Assembly (NCBI GenBank): GCA_009760855.2
Contig: WPIO01000105.1
Location: forward strand, 1,097,001-1,161,000
Direction: 5' to 3'
DNA: 64,000 nt
From: Cristatella mucedo
Taxonomy: Eukaryota; Bryozoa; Phylactolaemata; Cristatellidae
A program made the translations under genes and the position numbers. A model generated the notes under the pieces. That model was given only the letters and a program-made list of their open reading frames with translations. It had not been told where the DNA came from and searched no databases. This document shows, piece by piece, positions 11,125-43,682 of this stretch (the first letter of the stretch is position 1; each line of letters begins with the position of its first letter).

Positions 11125-12790
11125 TTATGAATGTGGGAATGTCGTGCAATGGGCATCCGTCTGTAACAAAACAAAGCCACAAAGACTAAGACAGTGTTGT
11201 GCTGGAGAGCATGCGCGGCTTTTGCTATGTGTACAGTAGCCAACATACCTCATCTCACGCAGCAAAATAGAAAATGAGAAGCATAGCGAAGTCAAGAGAG
11301 CAGTCAATGAAGTTACTAGCATGAAACTAGCAGCTCGGGATACCGGGAGATGGTATTCTATAATCGGCAGCGGGAGAATACCTGCCATTGCGTAGGAGAT
11401 GTGAAATTGAGTTTTCAAGTCGAGGACCTGCAGAGAAAAAGCATGTCACCAATGGTCTTTAAGCGGAGGAATTGGACAGCTAATTTATTGCCCTTGGAGG
11501 GCCTGAAAGCACGACGAGGCTGAAACTGGTGCAGCAGTTTCAGCCACGGTACGAAGGGGCCAAGCCGTGGCCTTGACTTTGAGGATCAGAGTAAGGTCTT
11601 TGCTCTGTCTCTGTTGATTAACCGGGAGCCATCACAGTACCTTCAGCAAAGGAGACACAGCTGAACTTCTAGCATTTATTTACCAGCCTTGCAGTCAATT
11701 TCATCACTAGCGGCAGAGGCTTATGGCTTTTTTGGGTAAACTAGCCCAGACGAAATTGTAGTAGTACATCCTAATCAGAAACAGACAGCTTGATAAATTG
11801 CTGGAAAGCAGCCGTTTTAGACGATTCCTAATCTTAAACAGGGATCGGGCGTGATGGCTAGCTGCGGAGGCATTCTTAATAATGAAGCTTCCCAACTTTA
11901 AGTAGCAACCGAAGAAGACACCTAAATTCTAAGCACGTACTGAAGGTCATACAAAGGGATAACCTAATTAGAAGAGCAAGTCTTCTAGTCCAGCCGAACA
12001 CTTGGGGCGCCCCATGGGTAGGAGTTTGGTTCTACTGAAGTTTAGTTTAAGGACATTGACCGACATCCAGGATTGATTTCTGCAAGGCAAGCATTCAGCT
12101 TCTCGGTGGCAGCAGCAGATCTGGTGGTTTAAGCTACAAGTACAGCTGGTTATTACCAGCATTAAAGCGATAGCCGATCCCCTCCCGTTGGTCAGAATCC
12201 CGAAATTTTCCTGAGTTTCGGTACGAATAGAGAATTGCAAAGGACATATGTACGGACTCATGTAGATCTCCACAAGTGACTGGTCTGCTGTGTAAGACTT
12301 GACCACTACATCACAGGTATTGAACAGGACTGGACAAGAACGAGATCGTGCAGGGCCACGGCAGAATCGTCACCGTTACTTTGCTGCTTATGATGTCGTT
12401 GGTCGTACGGAGAAGAGTATTTCCAATGGAGTGGTGTCGCTTGAATCGCGACGGAAAGTTTTCCGACGATTGACTATTTTTGCTGAGTTCCACGAGCTGC
12501 TTAGCGACGAAATATTCTGAGAAAAGTTTACAAAAAAAGAAGGAAATAAACTGGGCGATAGTCTGTCAAAGCCTCTGAACTTAAGCCACCATTTTCAAGT
12601 GTAAAGAATGGCTGATTTGAAAGACTTTGGAGCATCTCCGTTATCCCGAAAAGTATAAAAAAAATCTGAATTATGGCTGGACTAAGACTGTCTTTTAGTG
12701 AAGACCAATGAGGTGTGTTGTAGTACAGGATCTTTAAGAGACGAGCTCTGTTGATTAGACTTTGTGAAGTTGGCCACTTCGCCGACAGAA
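11125..12790 (-). mobile_element. LINE family 2, decayed RT-to-3'-end copy
   Basis: Read on the minus strand, this 1.7-kb block contains in order: LTDYRPV (the 'NYRPVS' motif before the polymerase), FKRHHSIGNTLLRTTNDII (the 'GFR..HSTETALL.VTND' motif), SWMSVNVLKLNFSRTKLLPMG (the 'WM..N.LKLN..KTE.L..G' motif), and the family-2 3' end with 'tgtggctttg' near 11170. Stops and frameshifts interrupt it throughout. Confidence 0.8.
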
Positions 12791-12854
12791 ACTTCAAGCG
12801 TTTTCCAGCGAAACCCAGGTCAGGTCACAGACTGGGAATTAACATTCCCTTTAG

Positions 12855-12952
12855 TCCTAAGGGTTTTCTTTGCAGCAAATGCAAAGCGCCTAGAAAGAGA
12901 TTGAGTTCTCTTAGGGTGCTTTACCAAGTGTTTTATTATTATTATTATTCTT
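12855..12952 (+). mobile_element. LINE family 1 3' tail
   Basis: TTTGCAGCAAATGCAAAGCG plus AGAGATTGAGTTCTCT and an (ATT)n tail. It abuts an inverted family-1 fragment at 12953. Confidence 0.85.
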
Positions 12953-13530
12953 AAGTGGCTTCACAGAGGCACGCATACGTTGAATTTTTTTTTACAGAGA
13001 AAGAGGTAAATTTGTCGGCCCAACTCTTAATATCCCTGGAGTGAGACCTCTCAGAGTTGGCAAGCATGACGCAAATGTTGGCGATGCAGGCAGCAGGCAA
13101 ATTAAGCGAGTCAGTCGAGGAGCACGTCACCAGGTCGGGGCGCCCAGGAGAAGGCTCGTAGGACTGGTAGAGCTTGGTGTCATCAGCGGAGAGCTGAAAT
13201 TCAAGATTAATTTTGGCTATGACATCTGCCAGTGGGAGAGTATAGATATTGAATAGATGAGGGCCTAAGACCGAACGCTGAGGTAACGCGTACTTAACGG
13301 GTTTCCTTCCGACCGACAGCCGTATACGTTTACACTCTAACATCTCTTACTATGGTAGGGCTTAACCCAATTTAATATTGTTCTAGTGATACCTAAGTGC
13401 TTCGTGAGACACCCTAGAAGGATTGGGTGGTCAATAGTGCCAAATGTTGCTGATTGATCCAGTAGTATACATGGCGAGGCTCTAGCGCGATCAGCATTGT
13501 TCACACGTCAACGCAAACTCGATGCAGAGC
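12953..13530 (-). mobile_element. LINE family 1 reverse transcriptase fragment
   Basis: The minus-strand frame at 12951-13343 contains PQRSVLGPHLFNIYTLPLAD and FQLSADDTKLYQSYEPS, which are RT motifs B/C of a CR1/L2-type element. The catalytic YADD box reads SADD. Upstream, about 13330-13530, a frameshifted 'SATFGTIDHPILL' matches the 'DLSAAFDTVDH' motif. The copy is inactive. Confidence 0.85.
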
Positions 13531-13535
13531 AGTTA

Positions 13536-13640
13536 CAATAATAACAATTATTATAATAACAATCAACTTGATAAAGCGCCCTCAGAGAACTTAATCTCTT
13601 TCTAGGCACTTTACGTTTGCTGCAAAGGAAACACGATCGC
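13536..13640 (-). mobile_element. LINE family 1 3' tail
   Basis: Reverse complement of the family tail: AT-rich tail, AAGCGCCCTCAGAGAAC, TTTGCTGCAAAGGAAAC. Confidence 0.85.
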
Positions 13641-14111
13641 TGGATAGGCTAGCTCTAAATCCTGATTGCAGCCTGCTAGCAACAGCTGATTCGTGCATAG
13701 TTGTGACAGTTTACTCTGCCCGGTTCAGTTAGCCCACGTGCCCACGCTCGGTAATGTTCTACCTGCATAAATCCCCATTGCCCCCACTTGATTGTTCCGG
13801 CCCGTTACGCAGGCCGAGAAGGCACCTGTCGCCATTAAAAAGTGGTTGCCAATCGGTCTGACCGTATCTACGCCACCCAGTCTTCTCCGATCGGCGAAGC
13901 CGTAAGCTTTGGTGGCAATGCAGAAATCTTTCAATGCGCACTAATTCAGTACTGGGCATATATTACGATAGGCATTAGCGGCGCTAGCATTGGATTCGAA
14001 CTCAAGTAATAATGCACCTAACGAATAGCACGATTTGTGACAGGCCCTAAGAGCACAGAAGTACGTCCGAATGGAACGAAGCTCTCGAAAAAAACCATTA
14101 GCTGATTTTAG

Positions 14112-14257
14112 CAGCCTCATTTGCATAGCAGCAGACGAGCCTTGGCGGTTGTAGCCACCGCTTGCAGCTGGCAATAAAGGATCGCCCACAGAAGGATTCG
14201 AACCCACGGCCTTGGTCGTGAAGAGCGAGCACCTTATCTCCTACGCCATCGCGGCCC
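14112..14257 (-). repeat. tRNA-derived SINE, family B
   Basis: On the minus strand it has an A-box-like 'gatggcgtaggagataaggtgc', a B box GGGTTCGAATCC, the conserved 'gggcgatcctttattgcc' and 'gcaagcggtggc' segments, and the end 'atgaggctgctaa'. It is mutated but nearly full length. Confidence 0.8.
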
Positions 14258-16219
14258 TCTCGAAGGTCCACTGCCTGCTGCTGCAGCGTGTGGCAGCGGC
14301 GGCGGGCCTTCCAACGAGGGCGATGTCCGCCGATTAAATTGTCGATTTGAATATTGCGACGCGACATTTACTGTCCCTCCTGCTGCTCTTACTGTTTCGC
14401 ATCCTTTTCAGCCGACCCGGTCTGTCTGCTACGTCCGTGCTTATGACTTCCTAGACTCTGACTTCGGGAACTCTGACCTCGGGACTTAGCTACGCCTCCG
14501 ACGCTTCTCATTGTTGGTGAGGCGCAGTTGGGTGGCCACAGCAGTCTTCCTTCCTCCCCATGCCGCTTGTTTGACAGTTCGTCTTTTTATTCGCTGGTGG
14601 CGTTGCCGGCATTTTAAAATAGATTATTAATTTTTTTTAATATTTAAAAAGTTTTCTTTTTATTCGAATGAGATTCTGCCTTCTTCCAGGATAATGTCCT
14701 TCAACTCCATCCGCCAATATTGATCCAGAAAGTTCCGCAGCGCTCGTCAGCCATCTGGAATCGATCCTGATCCCGTGCCTCCTCCTCCTCCTCCGCACCG
14801 TCATTTCCTTCCTCCTCGTCTTTCCTCCCCGTTTCTTGCTGCCGCAGTTTCTCCTGGGCATATTTCCTGTTTCTATTTTTTTATTATTTCTTTTATTATT
14901 TCTTTTTAATATTTTTTATTATTTCATTTTTCTCCTATTTCTATTTTATATTTTCCCATTTCTATTCTATTTTCTTCTATCTCGTGTCTCCTGGGCGTTT
15001 CTCCTGGGCGTATGCTCGCATTCGATGAAACCGGTGGCAGCCAAAAGGTTGATACACGCAAACGTGCGCTTCTTGGACCAATTCGCTGGAGCTGAGCAGA
15101 GTGGAACGCGATGGCGACTTGCTTCTCGCATTTACCTTGCCCAAGACGCACGAGCTGCTTTGATCCCATTCAATTCTACTAAAAAAAACCTTGAAAAAAT
15201 TAAAAATCCCCTGTAAATCTGGAAATTTTTTAAGAGACATTTTAAAATGTTGATTTTTAAAAAGTTAAAAATCTACGCACCCCTGCGCTTCTGCTCTGAG
15301 AGTGCTATAGCGAAAACTCTCGTGGGTAACGCCCACTTAGCCCCTGGGGGACTTGAGTGGTGGCTAAGCAGGCCGACGAGCTACGCTGGTCTTATGATCG
15401 ACCTTCACTGATGAGGTCAAGGCTTGTCTCCCTCCTTGCCTCCACTCTGGCAGACCCTTAGATGGATTTACGTGAGGAAACCCTGTGTTGCGCAGCTGTT
15501 ACTGGGAATACAGTGGCCATTGAAAAAAAATATTCCCCGCTGGTCAGCGTGAACCAGTCGGTGCTCCAAAATAAAAAGAGATAAAAAATAAAATAAATAA
15601 AGGATATCAAGGATAATAAAGAATGCTGCCTCATTCCCCCCCCCCCCGCAATCAACGGACACGATAAGCAGACGCCACCTTGGCGAACTCGTCCCCCGCC
15701 CCGTTTCTGACTGCACGCCGCAGTCGGTAACCTGCCGCCAAGAAGTCAAGTTTAAAACCAATTGAGCGCTTGCTTTTCGAAGGAATGCTGCATTTGTAAT
15801 ACACTCACAGCTGCGCATGCCGCAGTTGTGCGTGTATTACAAATTGTGCGTGCACGCGTGAGAGAGGCTTTGGATCGGTTCGGTTGATGCACCTGCTACT
15901 TGCCGCCTGCTACAGCGCACCCGCCTTTTTTGTGCCGGCAGCCACTGCGCGAGCGCTCACCAGATCCGGAGTCGAGTCGTGCGCAGGTCGCACAGTCGTT
16001 CGCCGATCGACATGCGATGACCGGTCGCCGCTCGGCGAGCGGTGCTTAATTAAGTAGCACCGGGAGCGAGGCGGAAGTCGGCGGGACTCGTGGAGTTTCG
16101 ACGCGGACGGACGCGCCGCCGCCGCCGCGGGACCCCGAGACGCAGGGTCGACGCGGCGCCGGCTGCAACCGACGCGCGAAAAGTAGCGTCCTCTTCGTCG
16201 CGCATGCAGAGCGAACAGG
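14258..16219. other. Intergenic, no gene recognised
   Basis: Includes an AT-rich, T-tract-rich stretch at 14.83-15.0 kb, whose open frame is only Phe/Leu/Tyr from low complexity, and poly-C at about 15637-15648. A CpG-rich patch at 15.95-16.27 kb has open frames on both strands but no recognisable domain or splice pair. Confidence 0.35.
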
Positions 16220-16284
16220 AAGGAGCGTATCCAGCGGTGGGCCACGCCCTCCCTGGACGAGGCTGGCGGCTCTCGAGGAGCAAA
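16220..16284 (+). repeat. Left 65-bp direct repeat flanking a SINE
   Basis: This block is repeated at 16530-16594 with three mismatches over 65 bp. The pair flanks the SINE and its tandem repeats exactly, as a target-site duplication would, but it is much longer than usual for SINEs. Confidence 0.9.
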
Positions 16285-16300
16285 CTAGGTAACTACGCGG

Positions 16301-16368
16301 CACACTAGGTAAGGCATCACACTAGGTAAGGCGTCACACTAGGTAAGGCGTCACACTAGGTAAGGCGG
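16301..16368 (+). repeat. Four 17-bp tandem repeats of the SINE A-box region
   Basis: The unit CACACTAGGTAAGGCGT occurs at 16301, 16318, 16335 and 16352. The last copy is itself the start of the family-B SINE, so the tandem is an amplified 5' head containing the A box. Confidence 0.9.
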
Positions 16369-16529
16369 TTGCTTCCACGACCCTGAACCTTGGTCCCGAG
16401 GTAGTCGGTTCGATTCTTGCAGTGGGCGATTCTGTATCGCCACTGCAAGCGGTGGGGATAGCCGTAAAAGCTCTTCTGTTGCTATACAAAAAGAGGCTGT
16501 TTAATCAGCTAGGATTTATTTATTTATTT
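16352..16529 (+). repeat. tRNA-derived SINE, family B, near full length
   Basis: A-box-like CACACTAGGTAAGG, B box GGTTCGATTCT, then the body 'gtgggcgattctgtatcgcc', 'gcaagcggtgggga', 'tagccgtaaaagctctt'. It ends 'gaggctgtttaatcagct' with a (TTTA)n tail. The 65-bp flanking repeat begins immediately after the tail. Confidence 0.88.
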
Positions 16530-17004
16530 AAGGAGCGTATCCAGCGGTGGGCCAAGCCCTTCCTGGACGAGGCTGGCGGGTCTCGAGGAGCAAATTGAGT
16601 CGACCACCGAAAGCGTTATTCTGAAAAATCCGCGAACCCGCTGCGAATCAACAGAAACCTCAAACAGTCCAGATTTTTACAGAATGAATGCACGAAGATA
16701 CTGCTACAGGGTAAAATCGTATGAGGCAGCTAGTAACGATGCACAGCGTGCATGCATGCATGCACCTTGACCTTGATCGGCCTGCTCGGTGTAGAAAACA
16801 CGATCAGAAAAAGTTGCGGTTTTCGGCAGACCGTTCTTGATAGCATCGTCAGGACGCGGCGAAGTACGAATTTGCGGACGCGGCCAAAGACTCACTCTCA
16901 AAATGTCTGCTGAAGACTTCTTCTTCTTCCGCAGCGATCGAGGTTTAACATATCTTTGCGCTTTTCGCTTTCGCCCAGGCGTCGACCAGACCGGGTTCAA
17001 GAGT

Positions 17005-17160
17005 TTGCAAAATTCGGGGTTAATGCGCTCGCCTTTATTGACCGAGGTCAAGGTGAATGCATTTGAAGACCAAGGTCAAGGGTTCGAGCCCTGTGGCGTA
17101 TGTGAAGTGCCTTGATGGAGACTAAGTTCTCTTAGGGAGCTATACAAATCAATTATACTT
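17005..17160 (+). repeat. tRNA-derived SINE, family A
   Basis: Its tRNA-like head ends in a B box (GGTTCGAGCCC) and is followed by GTGAAGTGCCTTGATGGAG and AAGTTCTCTTAGGG, the end shared with LINE family 1, then AT-rich sequence. The A-box side is diverged. Confidence 0.75.
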
Positions 17161-17165
17161 TTTTT

Positions 17166-18077
17166 ATTGTTTGGAGTGAGACACCAGCCGATTACGTATG
17201 TTGGCGGCAAAAGACCAGCGAGGCCAAATAGCTGCAGCAGAAGCGTCGAAAAGTGCCATTAAATACCAAACTATTGTGACCTGCATGTAGTACAAAGTTT
17301 CCACTTAGAGTATTAGAATGCATTCGACTTAGTACACACATTCGGTAAACATAATAGTTAAGACATGACAAATTGTTTAAAGGATTTCTTTAATAGCTTG
17401 CTCAGCAGATATCGCTATTTATAGCTTTTTCTTTTAAATTGCCACCGATTTCTTGCAGTGGTTCTCTTCCCTTGTCACGTGCCTTTGATTGTGGACGCTC
17501 GACAAAAGCTTTTTTGACGTCATTGACAATTGCTGGGAATACGCCCGACACAGTGCTGCTTAGTTAAATTGTTGGAGAAGGGAGACTTGGGGGCACCAAG
17601 CGCATCAATCTTCATAGGGCTCAGCTGGTGCTGCAAATACAAAATTATATCCAATTTATTAGATGTGATGATGCAACTGAGAAGCCAGAAATTGCTTCAG
17701 AAACTGTAATAGCGTGGTCATTTCGTACTTTTCTGCACCTTGTACGCTTACCAAAAGAGCAGCATTCACAATTTATTTCAAATATTGCCAAATCTCACGA
17801 ATCATGTAATGTAGTGAAACCTTTTTGGCTGGCAGTCCAAAAACGCTGAAGTAACTGTGACAGGAGTGCGTGGGTTTTCGTGACAGTACCGTTTTTGCTA
17901 TGTGTGCGGTCTGGGTCGAGGTCGTATATATAGGATGCTCTAGTGTCCGCTCATTTGGGCTCGGACTCCCGTGGCGGAGCGGATCTAGCTGGATTGAACG
18001 AGCATTCATCCGGCGGGTGAGGGTGGGGACTTCAAATGACGCGCTGCTTAAAGCCAGAGCGATAGCCATCTTAGACG

Positions 18078-18078
<1 letters not shown>
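17166..18078. other. AT-richer intergenic sequence, nothing recognised
   Basis: A 73-codon open frame at 17628-17849 has no recognisable features or splice context. Confidence 0.35.

Positions 18079-18079
<1 letters not shown>

Positions 18080-18145
<66 letters not shown>
18080..18145. repeat. (CT)n microsatellite
   Basis: About 33 near-perfect CT units. Confidence 0.95.
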
Positions 18146-18148
<3 letters not shown>

Positions 18149-18393
18149 CCCAAATCGCATCGCAGCAGTCTCAGCCTCGAGGCTCCCAGCTCCTCTCGAA
18201 GTGCCTGCGGCGCTGGGTCCACACACTCGTCCCTTAGCGAGGAAGCAATAGTCGCAATGCAGCCATCAGTTTTTCACCCGTCTCAAACTTTCCAAATATA
18301 ATAAGCAAATATTATAATCCAAATGTAATAGCCTGCTCCAAATAGCCATGCCAGTTAGTTGCGGTGGAGTCATGATATCTATGCCTATCTGGA

Positions 18394-18448
18394 TGAAGCA
18401 AGGAAGGAAGCAAGGAAGGAAGCAAGGAAGGAAGCAAGGAAGGAAGGA
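18394..18448. repeat. (GGAAGCAA)n minisatellite
   Basis: About five tandem units of AAGGAAGC type. Confidence 0.9.
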
Positions 18449-18904
18449 CTAGCAAGGAATTTCATGTAGTCGGGGCCAGACCTACAACTAATGCAAAGTT
18501 ATACTTCATTATCGTAGTGCGTACTCGACAAGATCTCGTGGAGTCGCACGGAGACACCACGGAGCGGATGTGAGCGGTACACTAGGACTCAATCTTTATT
18601 TCTCTCAGCGTGTACATATACGAGAGCTCGACGAATCGCAGCAGCTGCGTCGGAAAATATAACGCACGTTAGTGGCCTGACGCTGCGCTGCCTCAACGGC
18701 GTAACTATTTTGCCCCACTGGTGAAGAGTAGGCCGAGTCGCGTAACTGGCTTAAATGTGGGCCACAGGTGAGGCATAGACACACGAGTCCGGGCGCGGCG
18801 CTAATTACAACAGCAGAAGCAGCCGGCGCACTCGACCGTAGCTATGGCCCTTAGCCAAAACACTGGACTGAGAGCGCAGCTCTTGAGAGATGAGAACAAG
18901 AGTG

Positions 18905-18943
18905 GGAGAGAAAAAGAGAGAGAGAGAGGAAGAGAGGGAGAGA

Positions 18944-19039
<96 letters not shown>

Positions 19040-19056
19040 CAAAGAGAGAGAGAGAG
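18905..19056. repeat. (GA)n microsatellite
   Basis: About 150 bp of GA with a few GG and AC interruptions. Confidence 0.95.
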
Positions 19057-20439
19057 TGGTGTCGAAGGGGATGAAGGGAAGAAGTAGAGAGAAGCAGAGA
19101 GGACAAAGAGAAGAAGATAGCGGAAGAACCAGAAAGGGGCAAGAGCGAGAGAAAGAAACGGAGCGACAGGGGGGGGATAGGATGATACAGGCTGGGACAA
19201 AAGAGGATGCTGGGTTTGGCGACGACATCCGACAGGTCCCAGCAGCAGGGTCCTGGCTTAGTACCGTGGCCATGACTTCAAATCGCTGGGCACGGCATTA
19301 CTTCGGTTGAGGAAGCTTCTTAGGGAGGAGGCTGAGGAGGAGCCGTGGCTACTGGCTACGGCGCGTTCCTTCGCGTCGGCGAGTCCTAGGGCGCTTTAGT
19401 CCGCCGACTACGGTACCCGCTGCCTACGACCGCGCTCGGACTACAGCGAGCCTGGCGCTTCAAGCTTCGCGCCGGTCGCAATCGGCTGTAATGCACCTGG
19501 ACGTCAACGGACGACGGCTGCGCCTGGCCAGACGCAGCTTTCGCTGCGTCTGGCGGCGTCGGTGGCGGCGTCGGTGGCAGAGGCGGCCAGCGTGGAGGAG
19601 CGACCGCGTCGCTCTGAGCTAGCCCTGCTTGAGCGGCGAGGCGTAACGGGCTCGTGCGACCGAGAGGGTAACCTGAATAGAAAGAGAATCCCGGGATGCG
19701 TCGGGAGGAAACCCCCGGCGGATGCAGCATTCGTCAGCGGCCAGCCTTCGAGGGAAAGGGCTTCCAGCGAGAGCGCAGGCAGGGTCAAGGTCTCGTCGCT
19801 TTAGTACTACTGCCTGCACTCCCGTCAGCCGGCCGGCCGGCCGGCCCACTGGACGCGTCGGCGCGACAGGCCCTCACAGGTCGGACTCTCTCGTCGGCCG
19901 TAATTGCGGGCGCTAATAGCGGATGCTTGCGGCGGCGGCGGCGGAACTGCGACCCGCAGCGCAGCGCGAGCGCGCGCGCAACCGTAGGCGGGTTCCTATT
20001 AAGCGGCGAGATATCGCATTTCCGACGACCGCGAGACCGCTTCGAGACGCGAAGCGGGCGGGCGGCTCGCGTTAGCTAGCGGCGGCAAGCGTCGGGGCTG
20101 CGTTTATCAGCCGGCCCGGCGTCGAGCGCCCGCCGCAGCCCCGAGCGCGACTCTGCTCGACGCGGCGGCGGTCGGTCGGCCCGCCTCGCTGCTGCGGCTG
20201 CTGCCCGGCCAGTCGGCGGCGGAGGCCGCGTCCGAGCGCCGAAGGCGGTACGTACGTGATCACGTGTCGCGTCCATCGACTTATAGCATCGATAATTGAG
20301 ATAATGAAGTGTTTATAGCTCGCGGACCGAAAGAAATGTTGCCGCGGATCAACTGCTGATTGCTAACCGGCCAGATCGCTCGCTACACTTTTCCAGAGCT
20401 GGCAGAGCCGGCAGCCGCTCCATTAGACGGCGGCCGAGA

Positions 20440-40719
<20,280 letters not shown>

Positions 40720-41391
40720 ACGAACGAACGAACGGTCTGTCACGTGTCTGCCTGTCGGACCCGTAGCGGCTTTCTCTGCTGGCGGCCGCATGGACAGCGG
40801 CGGCGGCGGCTGCGGCGGCGGCCGGTGAGGAATCTGCGGAAGAATTCGACGCCGCCGCGAGCGCTCGACGGGGCGCCAAACGGTCGCCGCCCCCGCCGCC
40901 GCCGCCGCGATACGGTCGAGCGACCGCAAGGCCTGCGCTAGGCAGACCCGAACTCGGCGTCGCCGGGCGGCGTCAGCACTCGATGCAGCAGCGAGACTCG
41001 GCAGTCCTAGGCGTCGCTGCGCTGGTCGGTCGTCCTATCACCGGTGCTTGCGGATCAAACGTTATGTAGCTTCGAAGTTATTTAGTAGGGGCTGGCCCAA
41101 CTTCCGGGGCCGCCCAGCTTTGCCGTGCTGTCGGCTCGCTTCGACCGACTGTGTGGTGCGATAACTGAGGCCTTCAGACTGCAGCTCTCGCGCGCGCTAA
41201 GGCTGCGACGGCGAATCCGAGCGAGGAGCCCTTTTCAGACGTATTTTTTTCAACTATACAAGTGGAGATAATGATAGGAAGCTGCTGCTTCGAGCTCTTT
41301 CCTCAGCCTCGCTTGCGGGTACCGCCCCGCCCCGCCCACTGCAGCCGATTTTGAAGTGCCGGCACTGTTGCAGCCGCAGGTGCTCAATAAA
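40720..41391 (+). other. Probable receptor 3' UTR with poly(A) signal
   Basis: GC-rich sequence after the stop, starting with a short GAAC tandem. An AATAAA lies at 41386-41391, the first hexamer I see downstream. No other coding signal. Confidence 0.45.
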
Positions 41392-42329
41392 TGTCTCGCG
41401 GCGGCGGCGCAGCCAGCGATTTTCTCCCCCCAACGACTTTCGTGCGTCAGAGCACAGGGCAGAGAGGTTCGCCTCGGATGTGGTCCGACCTTGACCTCGA
41501 CGGAGGTGCTCAGCCTCGATGGGAACGAGTCGGGCGGGCCGGTTGACCGCGACGGGCGCGTCCCCTATCGTGCGTACGCAGGTGCGTAGAACGCCGGAGC
41601 TCCCTGTGACGCTTTGCGCTTGCGCTCGCTCGGACTGGTACGTAGCTGCCGCGATGCTCGCCAGAGAACCGAAATTAGTGTTTGGCGTATGCGGCCGACT
41701 TTGGCTGGCGAATTCTCGTCAATCTCGCCAATTCTCGTCTTCGAATCCTCGCTGGGAGCGTCGAGGACGTCGTTGGACGCCCTAGGAGAATTGTAGCGTC
41801 GATTGTCTCCTTCGTCGGGTTAAAGTCAAGTTAAACCCGCGGCCTTGCTACCTAACGTCGCCGGCTGCCAGTCCGGTTAGCCAGCAGCTGGCCTGAATGA
41901 GCTGCATTTAAATTCATTCGCATCGGCTTCTCGAAAGTCGGCGTCCCGTCGGAATCCGGTCATTGTTCGGCAGGAGCGGCTCGACGCGTCGTGTGACGGT
42001 CGCTCGAGCCATGCGAGAGCGATTCGGCCGCCGCAGCTAGGTCAGGCCCCGCCCCCATATCCTCTCCCGAGAGAGATGATCAAGTTGGCATCGCGGCGCT
42101 CGCCGCGGTGCGCGCCGCGATGGTGCGGCCGCTCGCTCGCGGCGCGGGGTAGAGGAAACCGCGTCAGCCGCAGCTGCAGCAACGGTCGCGCGAAGCAGGG
42201 GACGCAGCAGGATGGGGCTTTAGCCCCCCCCCAGCAGAGTTTAAGCCGCAGTTTTTGCCAAAAAGACTCCGTGCCGTATCCCGGGTAGATCCGATAGCCC
42301 TCTGCGGTAGCCGTGCGGCTTCGAGGGAG
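41392..42329. other. CpG-rich intergenic sequence, no gene recognised
   Basis: GC-rich with open frames on both strands but no known domain, and no splice-bounded exon that I can support. Confidence 0.35.
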
Positions 42330-42745
42330 TATTATTATTATTATATTATTATTATCATTATATATCATATATATACTCGATAAAGCCGCCGCAGAGACTC
42401 AATCTCTTTCTATGCGCATTACATTTGCTGCAAAGGAAACACGATCGAGTGGTTAGTGGTAGCATGCTCAATAAACAAAGGAATAACTTGGTAAGGGTGA
42501 CATGCACAGTGTCAGCATGCAAGTATGGTTACGGTTATTGGCAGCATGCACAGTGCCAGCACGCATAAGCACATAAAAGATGAATGGCAGGGACCCAGTA
42601 AATTCTGTGATAAATAGATGCGTTTTTTAATGTGGTCAAGTCAGGAGATGTCGTAGCGCAAGTCGGGAGTGATTTCCAGGCTTTGGTAGCATAAAAACTA
42701 AAGGCCCAGTCTCCAAAGGATTTGAGGTTTGTACGAGGTATAGGT
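42330..42745 (-). mobile_element. LINE family 1, C-terminal ORF and 3' UTR
   Basis: The minus strand reads PRTNLKSFGDWAFSFYATKA and WKSLPTCATTSPDLTTLKN, the C-terminal motif of this family. The complete 3' UTR and AT-rich tail follow. Confidence 0.88.
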
Positions 42746-42754
42746 GAACAGTCA

Positions 42755-43190
42755 TGTAATGTATTGTATCTCCGTCTGTAACTCCACGAAGCCACCAAGA
42801 CTATGTGGGTGTTACGCAGGAGAGTTTTGTATAGCTAACTCACAGCCTAAGCGGCTATCGGTACGCATTCGGTAGCCAACAGACTTCGTTTCACGCAACA
42901 AAGAGAAAGTGGGAAGCATAGGTGAGTCAGGAGAGCAGTTGAGGTAGTGAGTAGCATGAAAGTAGCAGCTCAGGATCGCTGTAAAGGATGAGCCATAGTC
43001 TGCAGCTGGAGAGTAGTTGTCGTTGCGTAAGAATTGTGAAAGTGAGTTCCACAGTCCAGGACCGGCAGAGCGAAAGCTTCGGTCGCCAACGATGTTTAAG
43101 CGGAGGAATGGCGCAGCTAATTTATTGTCCATACAGGACCTGAGGGCACGAGGAGGTTGAAACTGGTGCAGCAGTTCAGTTCAGTCAGAT
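42755..43190 (-). mobile_element. LINE family 2, C-terminal ORF and 3' end
   Basis: The minus strand reads LAAPFLRLNIVGDRSFRSAG, PGLWNSLSQFLRNDNYSPAA, TKSVGYRMRTD, and ends in the family-2 'tacattacat' terminus. It preserves the junction broken in the inverted copy at 23.6-25.3 kb. Confidence 0.88.
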
Positions 43191-43309
43191 TCCGGAAAGC
43201 GAGTGTTATGATGCTTAGATCTACTATGCATAGATCTACTCCCCCACCATGATGCTTATGGTGGGGGCAGTAGATCTGATAGGTAGGCTGGAGCCTAAGA
43301 ATGACGGGA

Positions 43310-43670
43310 CCTGAAAGTGAATGACAAAACCTTTAAGTCGATGCTTTGCTTGGCTGTGAGCCAGTGCAGGTCGGCGAGAAGTGGGCGACGCTCACGACAG
43401 ACAAGCCTAGGTGCAGAGTCGTGTACCAGCTGTAAGCGCCTCACTGCACAGTCCTATTTTATGATAGGGTCACTCGTGGCCTACTTGAATGAAGACATTG
43501 AGGTAGTTCGCGGAATTGAGGGACATAAATCCAATGTTATTGTTATTCGGGACAGGAGTCCAGAGGGAATGCTGCCACTTTGGGGATGGACTCTCTAATC
43601 TTGTTTATCTTGCCAAGCTTACATTTAATTGACCTGTTGGTAGGATACGACAAGCAAAATCCAGAAGATC
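43310..43670 (-). mobile_element. LINE fragments (family 1 RT C-terminal piece and pre-RT piece)
   Basis: 43310-43462 matches the family-1 segment at 59.2-59.36 kb ('ccagtg.aggtcggcgagaagtgg', 'cacgacagacaagcct'). 43470-43670 matches the pre-RT segment at 5.24-5.42 kb in inverse orientation. Confidence 0.75.
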
Positions 43671-43682
43671 TTCAAGCTTAGC

